64,000 nt of DNA from Perlucidibaca wandonensis (GTDB lineage: Bacteria > Pseudomonadota > Gammaproteobacteria > Pseudomonadales > Moraxellaceae). The notes beneath the pieces are model-generated. The model was not told the origin of the DNA, did no database searches, and saw only the letters and a program-made list of their open reading frames with translations. The DNA is taken from contig NZ_JBHTIT010000001.1 of NCBI RefSeq assembly GCF_042677145.1, positions 868,001-932,000 on the forward strand, read 5' to 3'. Shown one piece after another: positions 41,774 to 51,927 of the stretch; the first letter of the stretch is position 1, and each line of letters opens with the position of its first letter. The translations under genes and the position numbers were made by a program.

Positions 41774-42655
41774 TTATACTAGTTGAGGAGCTGCTTGTTC
41801 TGAACTAAAGGCATCTGCGGCCCAACCCCAACGCTGCCAAACGGGCTCGCAGCCTTTGGGCAATTTCGGGAACCGGCCCAAAGCAATCCACGGCGCCGGT
41901 TTGCCATGATAATCACTGCCTTGCGATGCTGCCAAGCCACGTTGCTGCGCGAGTTGGGCTAAATACTGCACCATATCGGGCTTTTCAGTCGCCGTGGCTA
42001 CCTCAATAGCCAAGCCGCCAGCATCTTGAAACGCCGTCATCATCTCGCGCATTTTGGTTCGTGACAGCGGGTAACGGCCGGGATGCGCCAACACCGGCAC
42101 CCCACCCGCCTGCAAAATCCACGACACGGTATCCTCCAAACTGGCCCAAGGCATGGGCACAGACGCCGGTTTGCGTGGACCTAAATAGCGATCGAAACCC
42201 TGCTGCACCGTAGTGACATGACCATTTGTATATAGCCATTGACCAAAATGTGTACGGCTAATGCTTTCCGGATCACGCGCTAGCGCCAGTACACCTTCAT
42301 ATACGCCGGTCATGCCCAGCGATTCTAAACGCTCAGCAATAGCGATAGCGCGGCGCGCACGAGCGCCGGCCTGCCGAGCAAGGCCTGCAACTAGCACGGG
42401 ATGATGAATATCGACTTGCAGGCCAATAATATGAACATTATGCACACCCCAGCTGGCGGAAATCTCAACGCCGGGAATCAAGGTAATGCCATGCTCGAGC
42501 GCAGCTTCTTGCGCCTCTGGCACACCGGAAACACTGTCGTGATCGGTCAAGGCCAAGGCTTTAACGCCGGCTTTCGCGGCCAAGGCGACTAATTCAGTTG
42601 GCGATAAACTGCCGTCTGAATAGCGGCTATGGCTGTGTAAATCGATCGCGGGCAT
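41774..42655 (-). CDS. rnm: PHP-domain 5'-3' exoribonuclease RNase AM (YciV/TrpH)
   Basis: PHP phosphoesterase; E. coli RNase AM matures 5' ends of rRNAs and degrades short RNAs. 293 residues with metal motifs DLHSHSRYSDG at the N-terminus, ALTDHDSVSG, PGVEISASWG, and a C-terminal SQGSDYHG with further ligands. The order with yciO and scpA is conserved. Divergent from yciB with 83 bases between the starts. Confidence 0.92.
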   Translation of the reverse strand: MPAIDLHSHSRYSDGSLSPTELVALAAKAGVKALALTDHDSVSGVPEAQEAALEHGITLIPGVEISASWGVHNVHIIGLQVDIHHPVLVAGLARQAGARARRAIAIAERLESLGMTGVYEGVLALARDPESISRTHFGQWLYTNGHVTTVQQGFDRYLGPRKPASVPMPWASLEDTVSWILQAGGVPVLAHPGRYPLSRTKMREMMTAFQDAGGLAIEVATATEKPDMVQYLAQLAQQRGLAASQGSDYHGKPAPWIALGRFPKLPKGCEPVWQRWGWAADAFSSEQAAPQLV

Positions 42656-42738
42656 GGTCTGCGCTCATGTGCTGCTTTAAGATGCAGCACTTTAGCAGGT
42701 TTGCCGCGGCTTGCGGCACTCACCGAGACGGAGCTGTC

Positions 42739-43296
42739 ATGAAAGCCTTGTTGGATTTCCTACCCATCATCTTGTTTTTTATCGCTTATAAATTAGAAGG
42801 CGTGTTTGTCGCCGCCGGCGTGTTAATGGTCGCTGTCGTGGTCATCTACGGCTATATGTGGTGGCAACAGCGGCGCTTAGAAACCAGCCAATGGATCACC
42901 GTTGCCGCCACCTTAGGCTTGGGTTCATTAACGCTCATTTTGCACGATGAAAAATACCTGCAATGGAAAGCACCTGGCGTCTACGTCTTACTCGCACTGG
43001 TTTTTCTCGGCAGCCAATGGCTGGGCTCACAACCAATCATCCAGCGCATGATGGGTCACGCGGTGAACTTAAACCCAGCGCAATGGCGCGGCCTCAATAT
43101 GGCTTGGGCGATATTTTTCCTCGTCGCCGCTGCTGCTAATGCCGCCGTCGTGCTGTATTGGACAGAGTATTGGGTCGACTTTAAGCTTTTTGGCAGCATG
43201 GCAATGACCTTCGGCTTCGTTATTGCGCAAGGCGTTTGGCTAGTAAAAAGTGGTGCGATAATTGAAGCGCCGGCTCAGGAAAATGGAGAACAATAA
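42739..43296 (+). CDS. yciB: Inner-membrane protein YciB (IspZ, intracellular septation protein A)
   Basis: Membrane protein of the IspZ family, linked to envelope synthesis and septation. The ATG at 42739 has GGAG five bases upstream and begins MKALLDFLPIILFFIAYK, the family opening; an upstream in-frame ATG at 42598 lies within rnm and is unlikely. 185 residues, five hydrophobic segments, with LNPAQWRGLNMAWAIFF conserved. The stop overlaps the yciI start (TAATG). Confidence 0.94.
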   Translation: MKALLDFLPIILFFIAYKLEGVFVAAGVLMVAVVVIYGYMWWQQRRLETSQWITVAATLGLGSLTLILHDEKYLQWKAPGVYVLLALVFLGSQWLGSQPIIQRMMGHAVNLNPAQWRGLNMAWAIFFLVAAAANAAVVLYWTEYWVDFKLFGSMAMTFGFVIAQGVWLVKSGAIIEAPAQENGEQ

Positions 43297-43595
43297 TGTG
43301 GTATGCCCTTTGGTGTGAAGATACTCCCGACTCTTTATCAGGCCGCCAAGCTGCACGCCCAGCGCACTTAGCTCGCTTAAACGCGCTCAAAGATGAAGGC
43401 CGCCTACTTCTTGCTGGGCCACTGCCGGCCATCGATAGCCCAGACCCCGGCCCTGCTGGTTTCACTGGCAGTTTGGTGGTTGCAGAGTTCGACAGCCTCG
43501 TAGATGCGCAGGCGTTTGCCGATAGCGACCCCTATGTGGCCGCCGGTGTTTATGCGCGCGTTACGGTTAAGCCTTTTAAGCTCACCTTGCCATAA
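43296..43595 (+). CDS. yciI: YciI-family protein
   Basis: Small (99 residues) ferredoxin-like-fold protein of the YCII family, related to muconolactone isomerase-like domains; cellular role unknown. MWYALWCEDTPDSL, RPAHLARLNALKDEGRLLLAGP and the ending DPYVAAGVYARVTVKPFK are typical, including the His and Asp proposed as active-site residues. Overlaps yciB by one base, the common yciB-yciI pairing. Confidence 0.95.
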   Translation: MWYALWCEDTPDSLSGRQAARPAHLARLNALKDEGRLLLAGPLPAIDSPDPGPAGFTGSLVVAEFDSLVDAQAFADSDPYVAAGVYARVTVKPFKLTLP

Positions 43596-43631
43596 GCATT
43601 CTATTTTGAAACCGCTTATTTTGAAGCGTTT

Positions 43632-44819
43632 ATGACGCAGCACATTGTCGTTGTTGGCGCTGGCATAGCTGGCGCTAGTTGCGCATGGGTATTGGCTAAT
43701 CGCGGCTATCGAGTCACTGTGCTCGATGCCGCTATCAAGCCTGGCTCCGGCGGCTCTGGTAATCCCTTAGCGATTGTTTATCCCAAACTGGTTAATGCTG
43801 AGCTAACGCCTAACCATCTGCAGTCATTGGCCTATTTGCATACTTTGGCGCTGCTGCAACAGCCGCCATTTGCAGAGCATTTTCAGCAAACCGGCGTGCT
43901 TTGGCTTGATCAAGAGCGCAGCTTGCAAGATGTCGACGCCAGCCATCCATGGTGGCAAAAACAGGTTTGGCGCTTAGATGCTGAGGCTGCCAGCGAGCAA
44001 GCCGGCGTAACGTTAAATCGTTCGGCGTTGTGGTTTCCCGATGCCGGCTTTATTCGCACGGATGGGCTGTTACGCACGCTATTGGCGCATGAAAATATTC
44101 GCACGCTGTTTAATACCCGTGTGTGCGGCGCGGAAGCTCTAGATTCGCGATGGCGCATTAGCAGCACGCAAGGTTACTTTTCTGCCGATGCGTTGGTATT
44201 GGCCTACGCCGGTGGCTCAGCAATTTCGCTCACCGATGGCCTGCCCTTGCGCCCTGTGCGTGGGCAAATCTCGCAATTTCCAACGGCATTTCCGCTGCGC
44301 ACCACACTTTGTTATGGCGGATATTTAACGCCTAGCGATAATGGCAATCATTGCGTCGGCGCGACTTTTTCGCCGATGGACTTACAAACGGATATTCGTC
44401 GCCAAGATCATCAATTTAATGCCAATGAGTTAGGCAAAAGCGTGCCGAGTGTGGCAGAAAGCCTGCCGCCACTAGATGACTGGCAAGGCCGCGCTAGCCT
44501 GCGTTGGCAAACGCCCGACTTCTCACCAATGGCTGGCCGTCATGATCCATCGCTGCTACATGCATTAACTGCGTATCCGCCACGAAAACATCGACCTGAA
44601 CTCGCAACGCCTGACCTACCGCCGCTCTATGTCAGCATAGGCCACGGTGCCAAAGGCTATACGCAGGCTTGGGTAGCTGCGGAAATCATTGCCAATGGCA
44701 TATCGAACACGCCCTCGCCGTGGCCAGATTTTATAGCCAAGCAGCTAGCACCAGATCGGTTTATTTGGCGGGATTGGCAGCGTGGGCGCTTATGGACGCC
44801 ACGCCGCGCACGAAGCTAG
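43632..44819 (+). CDS. MnmC2-like FAD-dependent oxidoreductase (stand-alone)
   Basis: DAO-fold flavoprotein of 395 residues resembling the C-terminal FAD domain of MnmC, which oxidises cmnm5(s2)U34 in tRNA to nm5(s2)U. N-terminal GAGIAGASCAWVLANRGY binds ADP; GSGGSGNPLAIVYPKL matches the GASGNPQGxxYPKL form of MnmC. VRGQISQFP, VGATFSP and GHGAKGYTQAW near the C-terminus also fit. The MnmC1 methyltransferase domain fused in E. coli is not encoded next to it; the gene starts directly after yciI. Its 3' end overlaps the converging lipoprotein gene by 30 bases. Related glycine oxidase-like enzymes are an alternative. Confidence 0.82.
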   Translation: MTQHIVVVGAGIAGASCAWVLANRGYRVTVLDAAIKPGSGGSGNPLAIVYPKLVNAELTPNHLQSLAYLHTLALLQQPPFAEHFQQTGVLWLDQERSLQDVDASHPWWQKQVWRLDAEAASEQAGVTLNRSALWFPDAGFIRTDGLLRTLLAHENIRTLFNTRVCGAEALDSRWRISSTQGYFSADALVLAYAGGSAISLTDGLPLRPVRGQISQFPTAFPLRTTLCYGGYLTPSDNGNHCVGATFSPMDLQTDIRRQDHQFNANELGKSVPSVAESLPPLDDWQGRASLRWQTPDFSPMAGRHDPSLLHALTAYPPRKHRPELATPDLPPLYVSIGHGAKGYTQAWVAAEIIANGISNTPSPWPDFIAKQLAPDRFIWRDWQRGRLWTPRRARS

Positions 44820-45371
44820 CTGCGCACGGTAATTCTGCTCAGTGCTTTTAACGCGATCGGCGTAGGCCATTAGCCACGGTTTACGCAGATAGTTATTGCG
44901 TGCAAAACCGGCGCGACCTTCGTGGTAAGCCAAATACAGATTGCGCATATCGCCTGCTTGAATGCCCAGCTCCATGCGCGTGCCGTAGTGATACCAACCA
45001 ACGAAATCGATAGCGTCAGAGAAATTATCGCGGCTGGCAAACCAGCGATTTTGCCTAGTCACATACTCATCCCACGTGCCGTCTAGCGCTTGCGCATAGC
45101 CATAGGCCGAAGAGGCGCGACCCCAAGGAATAAAGCCTAATAAATAGCGTTTCGGCGGGCGGGCATCGTGACGATATGAGGACTCATGATAAATCGTCGC
45201 CATTAATACTGAGGCAGGAACGCCCCACTGCGCTTGTGAATCACGAGCAGGCTCACGCCATGCTTTTTTCTCGGCAAACACGGAACACACGTTAAGTGTG
45301 TTTCTCGGCGGTGATGTCGATGCGCAGGCAGCTAACATTAAGGCGATGCATGCCACGATTAAGCCCCTCAT
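44790..45371 (-). CDS. Transglycosylase SLT-like lipoprotein
   Basis: 193-residue lipoprotein: signal peptide with lipobox LAAC (Cys at about residue 16) followed by a domain resembling lytic transglycosylases, with the catalytic Glu candidate in TIYHESSYRHDA and YGYAQALDGTWDEY, as in SLT domains. Probably outer-membrane bound and cleaving peptidoglycan, but activity is inferred. The ATG overlaps the ligA stop (ATGA), so it is co-translated with ligA; its end runs 30 bases into the converging MnmC2-like gene. Confidence 0.85.
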   Translation of the reverse strand: MRGLIVACIALMLAACASTSPPRNTLNVCSVFAEKKAWREPARDSQAQWGVPASVLMATIYHESSYRHDARPPKRYLLGFIPWGRASSAYGYAQALDGTWDEYVTRQNRWFASRDNFSDAIDFVGWYHYGTRMELGIQAGDMRNLYLAYHEGRAGFARNNYLRKPWLMAYADRVKSTEQNYRAQLASCAAWRP

Positions 45372-47416
45372 GACATCTGCTCATGTTCAGCTAGCAGTGC
45401 TAATAGCGCAGCTTCATCTAAGATTTGCACCTGATGCTCTTTGGCTGCATCGAGCTTGCTGCCAGCACGCTCACCAGCAACCACGGCATGGGTCTTTTTC
45501 GAGACGCTACCACTGACTTTCGCACCTAGTGCACGCAAACGATCACCGGCCTCATCGCGCCCAATAGTTGCCAAGGTGCCGGTTAGCACCCAAGTTTGAC
45601 CAGCCAAGGGCTGAGGTAAATCTTGCGCGGCGGCTTGATCCGACCAATTCACGCCGGCGGCCTGTAATTGCGCAATGATCTGCTGGTTGTGTGGCTCGGA
45701 GAGGAATTGGCGTATCGAGCTGGCCACCACAGGGCCAACATCGGGCGTGGCTAAAAGCGCGGCTTCATCGGCAGCAAGCAAGGCATCTAAGCGACCAAAT
45801 TGGCGCGCCAAAGCCGCGGCCGTGGTCTCGCCAACATCACGAATGCCCAGTGCATAGAGAAAACGCGCCAGTGTTGTGTCTCGACTCTTCGCGATGGCAT
45901 TGAGCAGATTTGTTGCAGATTTTTCCGCCATACGCGGCAAGGTTAATAGTTGCTCAAGCGTTAACGAATAGAGATCAGCGCTGCTATGCACCAGCTCTTG
46001 GGCAATGAGCAGCTCAATCCATTTGTCGCCAAGGCCGTCGATGTCCATAGCGCGGCGTGAGGCGAAATGCTTGAGCACTTCTTTGCGCTGAGCTGGGCAA
46101 AAAAGCCCAGCTCCACAACGTGCAACCGCTTCATCTTCGAGTCGCACAACGGCCGATTGGCACACGGGGCATTGCGTCGGCAACGACACGCGTTGGCGCT
46201 GCTCATGCTCGGCGTCGTTTTCATCGAGTCTGCGCATGACTTTAGGGATGACATCGCCAGCACGATAAATCACCACACGATCGCCAATGCGCAAATCTAG
46301 ACGCTCGATTTCGTCGATATTATGCAGCGTGGCATTACTCACCATAACGCCGCCGACAGACACTGGTGTTAAGCGCGCCACCGGCGTTAAGGCGCCAGTA
46401 CGGCCAACTTGAAAATCCACCGCCTCTAAAAGCGTGCTCGCCTCTTGCGCAGGGAACTTATAAGCCACCGCCCATCGCGGCGCTCGCGCGACATAGCCTA
46501 AGTCGCGCTGGAGCTGGCGGTCGTCGACTTTCACCACCATGCCATCGATGGCAAAAGGCAAAGACTCACGAGCATCGAGCAATGACTGCCATGCCTGCTG
46601 CACAAAAACTGGGCCGCGACCTTGCTTGACCAAATGGCTTTGCTTAAAGCCTAGGTTTGCTAACCAGCTTAGGGTTTGACCATGGCTATTTGGCCAATCA
46701 GCGCCTTCAATTTGCGCGACAGCATAGGCGTAAAAATCTAAAGGACGTTGCGCGGTGATGCTTGGATCGAGCTGACGCAATGCGCCAGCCGCGGCGTTGC
46801 GTGGGTTTGCAAAAGGCTTGTCGCCACGTGCGATCTGCTGGGCATTAAGCGCTTCAAAACCTTGCTGCGGCATCAATACTTCGCCGCGAACTTCGAGCAG
46901 GCTAGGCTCAAATTTTGACTGTATTAGGCGCAATGGCACGCTGCGAATAGTGCGAATATTGGCGGTAATGTTTTCGCCAGATTGGCCATCGCCGCGCGTC
47001 GCAGCTTGCACCAAAATACCATCGCGATACAGCAGGCTGACCGCGAGACCATCGAATTTTGGCTCGCAGACATAGGGTAAGCCGACGCTCAAATCCCAGC
47101 CCAAACGTTCACGCGCGCGCTGGTCAAAGGCCAGCCATTCATCTTCAGTCAAAGCGTTATCGAGCGATAACATCGGCACACTGTGTGTAATGGTTTCGAA
47201 GGCTGAATCTGGTGCAGCGCCGACGCGCTGACTTGGCGAGTCGGGCGTGATGAGTTCGGGGTGAGCTTGTTCTAGCGCCAGTAACTCGGCATACAGCGCA
47301 TCGTATTCGCCATCGGGCAGACTCGGTTCATCGAGAACATAGTAGCGATGGGCATGGTCGCGCAGCACGCGGCGCAGATCATCTATGCGTGCTTTCACAG
47401 AAGCAGTTGCCGGCAT
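45368..47416 (-). CDS. ligA: NAD-dependent DNA ligase
   Basis: Seals nicks in replication and repair. 682 residues: adenylation domain with Lys120 in CEPKFDGLAVS, OB fold, Cys4 zinc finger (CPVC ... CGAGLFC), helix-hairpin-helix region and C-terminal BRCT domain with GQTWVLTGTLATIGRDEA. Start overlaps the zipA stop (TAATG). The order smc-zipA-ligA is the Pseudomonadales arrangement. Confidence 0.98.
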   Translation of the reverse strand: MPATASVKARIDDLRRVLRDHAHRYYVLDEPSLPDGEYDALYAELLALEQAHPELITPDSPSQRVGAAPDSAFETITHSVPMLSLDNALTEDEWLAFDQRARERLGWDLSVGLPYVCEPKFDGLAVSLLYRDGILVQAATRGDGQSGENITANIRTIRSVPLRLIQSKFEPSLLEVRGEVLMPQQGFEALNAQQIARGDKPFANPRNAAAGALRQLDPSITAQRPLDFYAYAVAQIEGADWPNSHGQTLSWLANLGFKQSHLVKQGRGPVFVQQAWQSLLDARESLPFAIDGMVVKVDDRQLQRDLGYVARAPRWAVAYKFPAQEASTLLEAVDFQVGRTGALTPVARLTPVSVGGVMVSNATLHNIDEIERLDLRIGDRVVIYRAGDVIPKVMRRLDENDAEHEQRQRVSLPTQCPVCQSAVVRLEDEAVARCGAGLFCPAQRKEVLKHFASRRAMDIDGLGDKWIELLIAQELVHSSADLYSLTLEQLLTLPRMAEKSATNLLNAIAKSRDTTLARFLYALGIRDVGETTAAALARQFGRLDALLAADEAALLATPDVGPVVASSIRQFLSEPHNQQIIAQLQAAGVNWSDQAAAQDLPQPLAGQTWVLTGTLATIGRDEAGDRLRALGAKVSGSVSKKTHAVVAGERAGSKLDAAKEHQVQILDEAALLALLAEHEQMS

Positions 47417-48390
47417 TAGGCGCTGGGCGAGCGACTTTCTATAGCCACTACCTCATCACGCCAATCGGCTAATTTGCCAGCCGTTAATATCTGACCTTGA
47501 TCATCGAGCATATCGGCCTGCAAAGCGCTGGATAAACGACGTGCGGTATCGATCATCAAGTCATAGGCAACTAGGCATTTATAGCCGGGTAAGCCGAGAA
47601 ATAAGCTCACGCCAGGCACGTTGTCACGCGACAAGGTGTCGATGTCGAAAGTGCCAGGCTCCATGGCTTGTGCGAGGCTAAACAAGATCGCGCCCTGACC
47701 TGTCGGATGTTCATGGCGGTGAAAAATAGCCATGTCGCCGTAACGCAGGCCATATTGCAGCAAATGCTCGAGCAATAATCGGCCGGGAATGCCATCTTCA
47801 CGCGCCATGACATGAATAGAGATGACGCGGTCAAAGGCGAGCTCTGATTCGTCGATGCCACCAAGTGAAGGTGAGTCATCCGCTGCTTCTGGAAATAAGT
47901 CGTCTTGAGTTAGCGCGGCAACTGGCGGCTCTTCGTTTTCGATGATTGCAGCTGCAGGCCCAGTGCCATTTTGAAAGCCAGGGTAAAAAGTAAGCGCTTC
48001 AGCTTCCGTTGGTTCTTCTGACACGGGCTTAGCCTCAGTAACTGCAGCCTCAACTTCGCTACTAACTGGCTCGGCCATCGGCTCAAGCACTACCTCAGGC
48101 GCTGCTTTAACCACAGCCTCTGCCAACGCGGGTGCTCTATCGATAGTCGGCTCAATGCGAGATTGCTCAGCAGCTAATGCCGCCGCCGCGGCTTGCTCAC
48201 GCGCACGTACGCGAACTTCGCCAACGATCTCATTACGCTCGATAGGTGTGTTATCGAGACGCTCCGGCGACACGCGCTCAATGCGCAAACTTAAGCGATT
48301 GGCTCGCTTGCGCCATAAATAGATAATAACTGCGACCACTAATGCAGCTATAAGATATTGAACCCATTGTGTATTCATAGTGGCACTCAT
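47416..48390 (-). CDS. zipA: Cell division protein ZipA
   Basis: Inner-membrane anchor that ties FtsZ to the septum. 324 residues: one N-terminal membrane helix (about 9-25), a variable linker rich in Glu, Ala and Val (about 60-185) and the C-terminal FtsZ-binding domain, ending with LFLGLPGYKCLVAYDLMIDT. Two starts are open, ATG at 48390 and at 48378 (MNTQWVQYLIAAL); neither has a strong ribosome-binding site, so the start is uncertain by four codons. Sits 27 bases after smc. Confidence 0.95.
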   Translation of the reverse strand: MSATMNTQWVQYLIAALVVAVIIYLWRKRANRLSLRIERVSPERLDNTPIERNEIVGEVRVRAREQAAAAALAAEQSRIEPTIDRAPALAEAVVKAAPEVVLEPMAEPVSSEVEAAVTEAKPVSEEPTEAEALTFYPGFQNGTGPAAAIIENEEPPVAALTQDDLFPEAADDSPSLGGIDESELAFDRVISIHVMAREDGIPGRLLLEHLLQYGLRYGDMAIFHRHEHPTGQGAILFSLAQAMEPGTFDIDTLSRDNVPGVSLFLGLPGYKCLVAYDLMIDTARRLSSALQADMLDDQGQILTAGKLADWRDEVVAIESRSPSA

Positions 48391-48417
48391 GTTGATTTGG
48401 TTCGTCGAAATGCTGGC

Positions 48418-51400
48418 TTATTGATTCGCCAACGCGGCGGCTTCATCCACATTGACCGAGACTAATCGCGATACACCCGGCTCTTGCATCGTGACACCCA
48501 TTAGCTGCGTGGCCATTTCCATGGCAATTTTATTGTGCGTAATATAAATGAACTGGACCTGCTGTGACATCTCTTCTACTAATCTAGCAAAACGAGCCAC
48601 GTTAGCGTCATCCAGCGGCGCGTCGACCTCATCTAATAAACAGAATGGCGCCGGGTTGAGCTGGAAGATCGAAAACACCAACGACAACGCCGTTAGCGCT
48701 TTTTCACCGCCAGAGAGCAGGTGAATTGTTGAGTTTTTCTTGCCTGGTGGGCGCGCCATAATTGTCACGCCGGCCTCGAGCAAATCATCGTCAGTCAATG
48801 CTAAATAGGCACTGCCGCCGCCAAAGACTTTCGGAAACAGCGCCTGCAAGCCAATGTTGACCTTCTCAAAGGTCTCCTTAAACAAGGCACGAGTTTCCTT
48901 ATCAATTTTGCGGATGGCATTTTCCAATGTCTCTAGCGCTTCCATTAGATCGGCATCTTGCTGATCTAAGTAGGTTTTTCGCTCAGATGAACTGGTAAAT
49001 TCATCAATTGCTGCCAAGTTAATAGCGCCTAATCGCGAAATGCGCTGACCCACGCGCTCCAATGACAACTGCCACTCTTGCTCGCTCGCCTGAGCTGGCA
49101 ACTGTTCGAGCATTTGCGCTAAGTCGCCCTGAGCTTCCTTCAATAAATCCGCCTGAGCATCGCGGCGAGTAGCGATGTTTTGCCACTCCATGCGCAGGCT
49201 ATTGAGGCTGTCACGAACAATTTGCTGCTGTTGATCGGCGCGGGCACGGCCAGCCTCAGCATCGCGTAACTGTGTTTGCAAGGCCTCAACTTGGTCACGA
49301 AGTTGCGCTAACTGCGCCTCGGTTTCCAAATGCTGCTCGAGTAAGGCCTCAAGCATTTGCGGGTCTTCCGAAGCCGCTTGGTTAATGCCTAACAGTTGCT
49401 CAGCCAAACTTTCGCGGCGCTCGCGCAGATCATCGACTTGTGAGCTCACACGCTCAAGGCCGGCGCGCAAGCCTTGGCAGCGTGCGGTAAGGGTTTGTGT
49501 CGCCAGCGCACTGCGGTGCAGGCCATCGCGCTTATCGCGCTGCATTTGCCGAGCCTGTTCAACCCGATCGCGCAGACCTTCACGCTGGCTTAGTAAAACT
49601 TCGCGCTGATGCGTGTCATTGCTCATCAGATCAATGGCTTCTTGCAGGCTTAATCTGGCCTCAGCTAAATACTCATGGTCGATCTGCGTTTGCCGGCTGA
49701 CCTCATCAATTTCTTGCAAAATGCGGTCACGACGAGCAATGAACTGCTCTAGCCGTACTTGTCGCGCGCCAATTTGCCCCTGCGTATCGCTGACTTGTCG
49801 ATAGCGTGCCGTGACATCGCGCTGCTGTTGCTCGCGATTGACCTCGGCATCACGCAATGACTCGCGTAACTGCTGCTGTTCGCTTTGCGCGGCATCAAGC
49901 TCAGCACTTAATAGCTCGCGCTGCTCTGCCAATTCACCCAATTCACGCCGGCGCGCTAACTCACCGGCGCTGGCATCTTGCGCCTGCGTTTGCACGCGCA
50001 GCCAATGTTGGCCCAACCACAGGCCATCCTGCGTGATCAACGAACTTGTAGCAGCCAACTGATGGCGTTGTGCCAAGGCATGCGGCAGCGATTCAGCGGT
50101 CAGGACCTGACTCAAGGCCTGCTGCAACCAATGCGGAGCCCCTGTGACCTGCGCTGCCAACGTGCCTTCAGTCGTTAGCGTTGCGCCATTCGAGGCCTCA
50201 GCAACCGACAACACACCTTGCGGCAAGTCATTAAGCTGTTCGGCCAGATGATCTAATGAATCCACCGACACCGTGTGTAATTGCGCGCCCAAGACAGTCT
50301 CAACCGCCCGCTCCCAGCCCGGCGTTACCCGCAGCGCGTGAGCAATTGGTGTGGTATCGATTTGATGTGCTTGCAGCCACGAGTTAACGCCGCGCTGGCC
50401 TTTTTCAGCCGCCTCTTGCAGCGCCAATAACGCCGATTCACGCCCCGAGAGTGCCTGTAAGGCTTGGCGCTTGGCATCTAGTCGTGTACCGGCATCGCCT
50501 AAGGCCACACGTTGCGACTGCAAAGATTCGACAGTGTCATCGAGGCGCTGCTGCGCTTCATCGGCCATGAGCTGATGCTCTGCGGCCTGCTCATTGAGCT
50601 CATCGAGCTCCGCCTGCAAAGTGCCACCAGATAAGCCCGCTTGCTCAGCTTCCAGTCGCCCTAAGCGCTCTTGGCTGCGGCGCAAGGCCTGCTCTTGATG
50701 GACAATGCGTGATTGCTCAACTTCAGCGCGTTGGCGTGGTGCTTGTGATTGCTGCTGAAATTGCTCCCAGCTCTGCTGCCATTCGTTCAGCGTCAGCTCA
50801 GCTTCAGCAACTTGCTCATTGGCGGCCTCCGCTTCCGCTTCCAATAGGTCCTGCTGCGGCGATAGCTCCATGAGCTCCGACTCGGCTAGCGTTAACGCTT
50901 CGCGGTCAGTCGCCAATAGTTGCTGAGCTTGCTCACGCTGCTGCTCAACACTGTCTATTGAGGCGTTAATTTCGCTGATGCGCTCGAGCTGATAGCGCTG
51001 GGATTGCTGCAAACGTGCTATGTCGCTGCCGAGTTGGTAATACTGACTTTGCACGCGATTAAACTCATCGCTAACGCTAAATTGCAGCTCACGATCTCGC
51101 GTAATCGCAGTTTCAAACTCACGCACGCTGGCGGTTGCTGCTTCCAAGCGCGTTTCTAACTCGCGAATCTGTGCTTCTTGCTGCGTGACTTGGCTCTCAA
51201 GGCCACGCCAGCGCAAGGCATAAAGTTGGTCGCGGAGCAGGCGCTCTTCTTCCTTTAATTCTTTATAACGCTCGGCATCACGCGCTTGCTTTTCCAAATG
51301 CGACAGCTGCTTGCCCAACTCATCGCGAATATCGCTGAGGCGCGATAGGTTCTCGCGAGTGTGACGCATACGATTTTCAGTTTCGCGGCGACGCTCTTTG

Positions 51401-51918
51401 TACTTCGAGATACCCGCGGCCTCTTCGATATACACGCGCAACTCTTCCGGCTTCGACTCGATTAATCGCGAAATCATGCCCTGCTCGATGATCGCGTAGG
51501 AGCGTGGTCCCAAGCCTGTGCCTAGGAAGATGTCGGTGATGTCTTTACGGCGGCAGCGCGTGCCATTGAGGAAGTAATCTGAGCGCGCCTCACGGGTAAC
51601 TACGCGCTTGATGGAGATTTCGGCGTATTGCGCATATTCGCCGCCGAGGGATTTATCGGCGTTATCGAAAATTAGCTCAATAGATGCTTGGCCTACGGGT
51701 TTGCGCACGCTAGAGCCATTAAAAATGACATCAGTCATCGACTCGCCGCGCAACTGTTTGGCTGAGCTTTCACCCATTACCCAGCGCACCGCATCAATAA
51801 TATTGGATTTGCCGCAGCCATTGGGCCCAACAACCGCAGATAGGTTGGTCGGGAAATGCGCGCTGGTCGGGTCAACAAACGATTTAAAGCCCGCCAGCTT
51901 GATGGTTTTCAGACGCAT
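48418..51918 (-). CDS. smc: Chromosome segregation ATPase Smc
   Basis: Core of the Smc-ScpAB condensin. 1166 residues: N-terminal Walker A GPNGCGKSN (31-39), long coiled coils flanking a hinge (about 510-650), and the C-terminal head with signature LSGGEKAL, Walker B FCLLDEVDAPLDDANV. Its kleisin and winged-helix partners ScpA and ScpB are at 39541-41026. Leftward with zipA and ligA. Confidence 0.97.
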   Translation of the reverse strand: MRLKTIKLAGFKSFVDPTSAHFPTNLSAVVGPNGCGKSNIIDAVRWVMGESSAKQLRGESMTDVIFNGSSVRKPVGQASIELIFDNADKSLGGEYAQYAEISIKRVVTREARSDYFLNGTRCRRKDITDIFLGTGLGPRSYAIIEQGMISRLIESKPEELRVYIEEAAGISKYKERRRETENRMRHTRENLSRLSDIRDELGKQLSHLEKQARDAERYKELKEEERLLRDQLYALRWRGLESQVTQQEAQIRELETRLEAATASVREFETAITRDRELQFSVSDEFNRVQSQYYQLGSDIARLQQSQRYQLERISEINASIDSVEQQREQAQQLLATDREALTLAESELMELSPQQDLLEAEAEAANEQVAEAELTLNEWQQSWEQFQQQSQAPRQRAEVEQSRIVHQEQALRRSQERLGRLEAEQAGLSGGTLQAELDELNEQAAEHQLMADEAQQRLDDTVESLQSQRVALGDAGTRLDAKRQALQALSGRESALLALQEAAEKGQRGVNSWLQAHQIDTTPIAHALRVTPGWERAVETVLGAQLHTVSVDSLDHLAEQLNDLPQGVLSVAEASNGATLTTEGTLAAQVTGAPHWLQQALSQVLTAESLPHALAQRHQLAATSSLITQDGLWLGQHWLRVQTQAQDASAGELARRRELGELAEQRELLSAELDAAQSEQQQLRESLRDAEVNREQQQRDVTARYRQVSDTQGQIGARQVRLEQFIARRDRILQEIDEVSRQTQIDHEYLAEARLSLQEAIDLMSNDTHQREVLLSQREGLRDRVEQARQMQRDKRDGLHRSALATQTLTARCQGLRAGLERVSSQVDDLRERRESLAEQLLGINQAASEDPQMLEALLEQHLETEAQLAQLRDQVEALQTQLRDAEAGRARADQQQQIVRDSLNSLRMEWQNIATRRDAQADLLKEAQGDLAQMLEQLPAQASEQEWQLSLERVGQRISRLGAINLAAIDEFTSSSERKTYLDQQDADLMEALETLENAIRKIDKETRALFKETFEKVNIGLQALFPKVFGGGSAYLALTDDDLLEAGVTIMARPPGKKNSTIHLLSGGEKALTALSLVFSIFQLNPAPFCLLDEVDAPLDDANVARFARLVEEMSQQVQFIYITHNKIAMEMATQLMGVTMQEPGVSRLVSVNVDEAAALANQ

Positions 51919-51927
51919 AAAATATTC

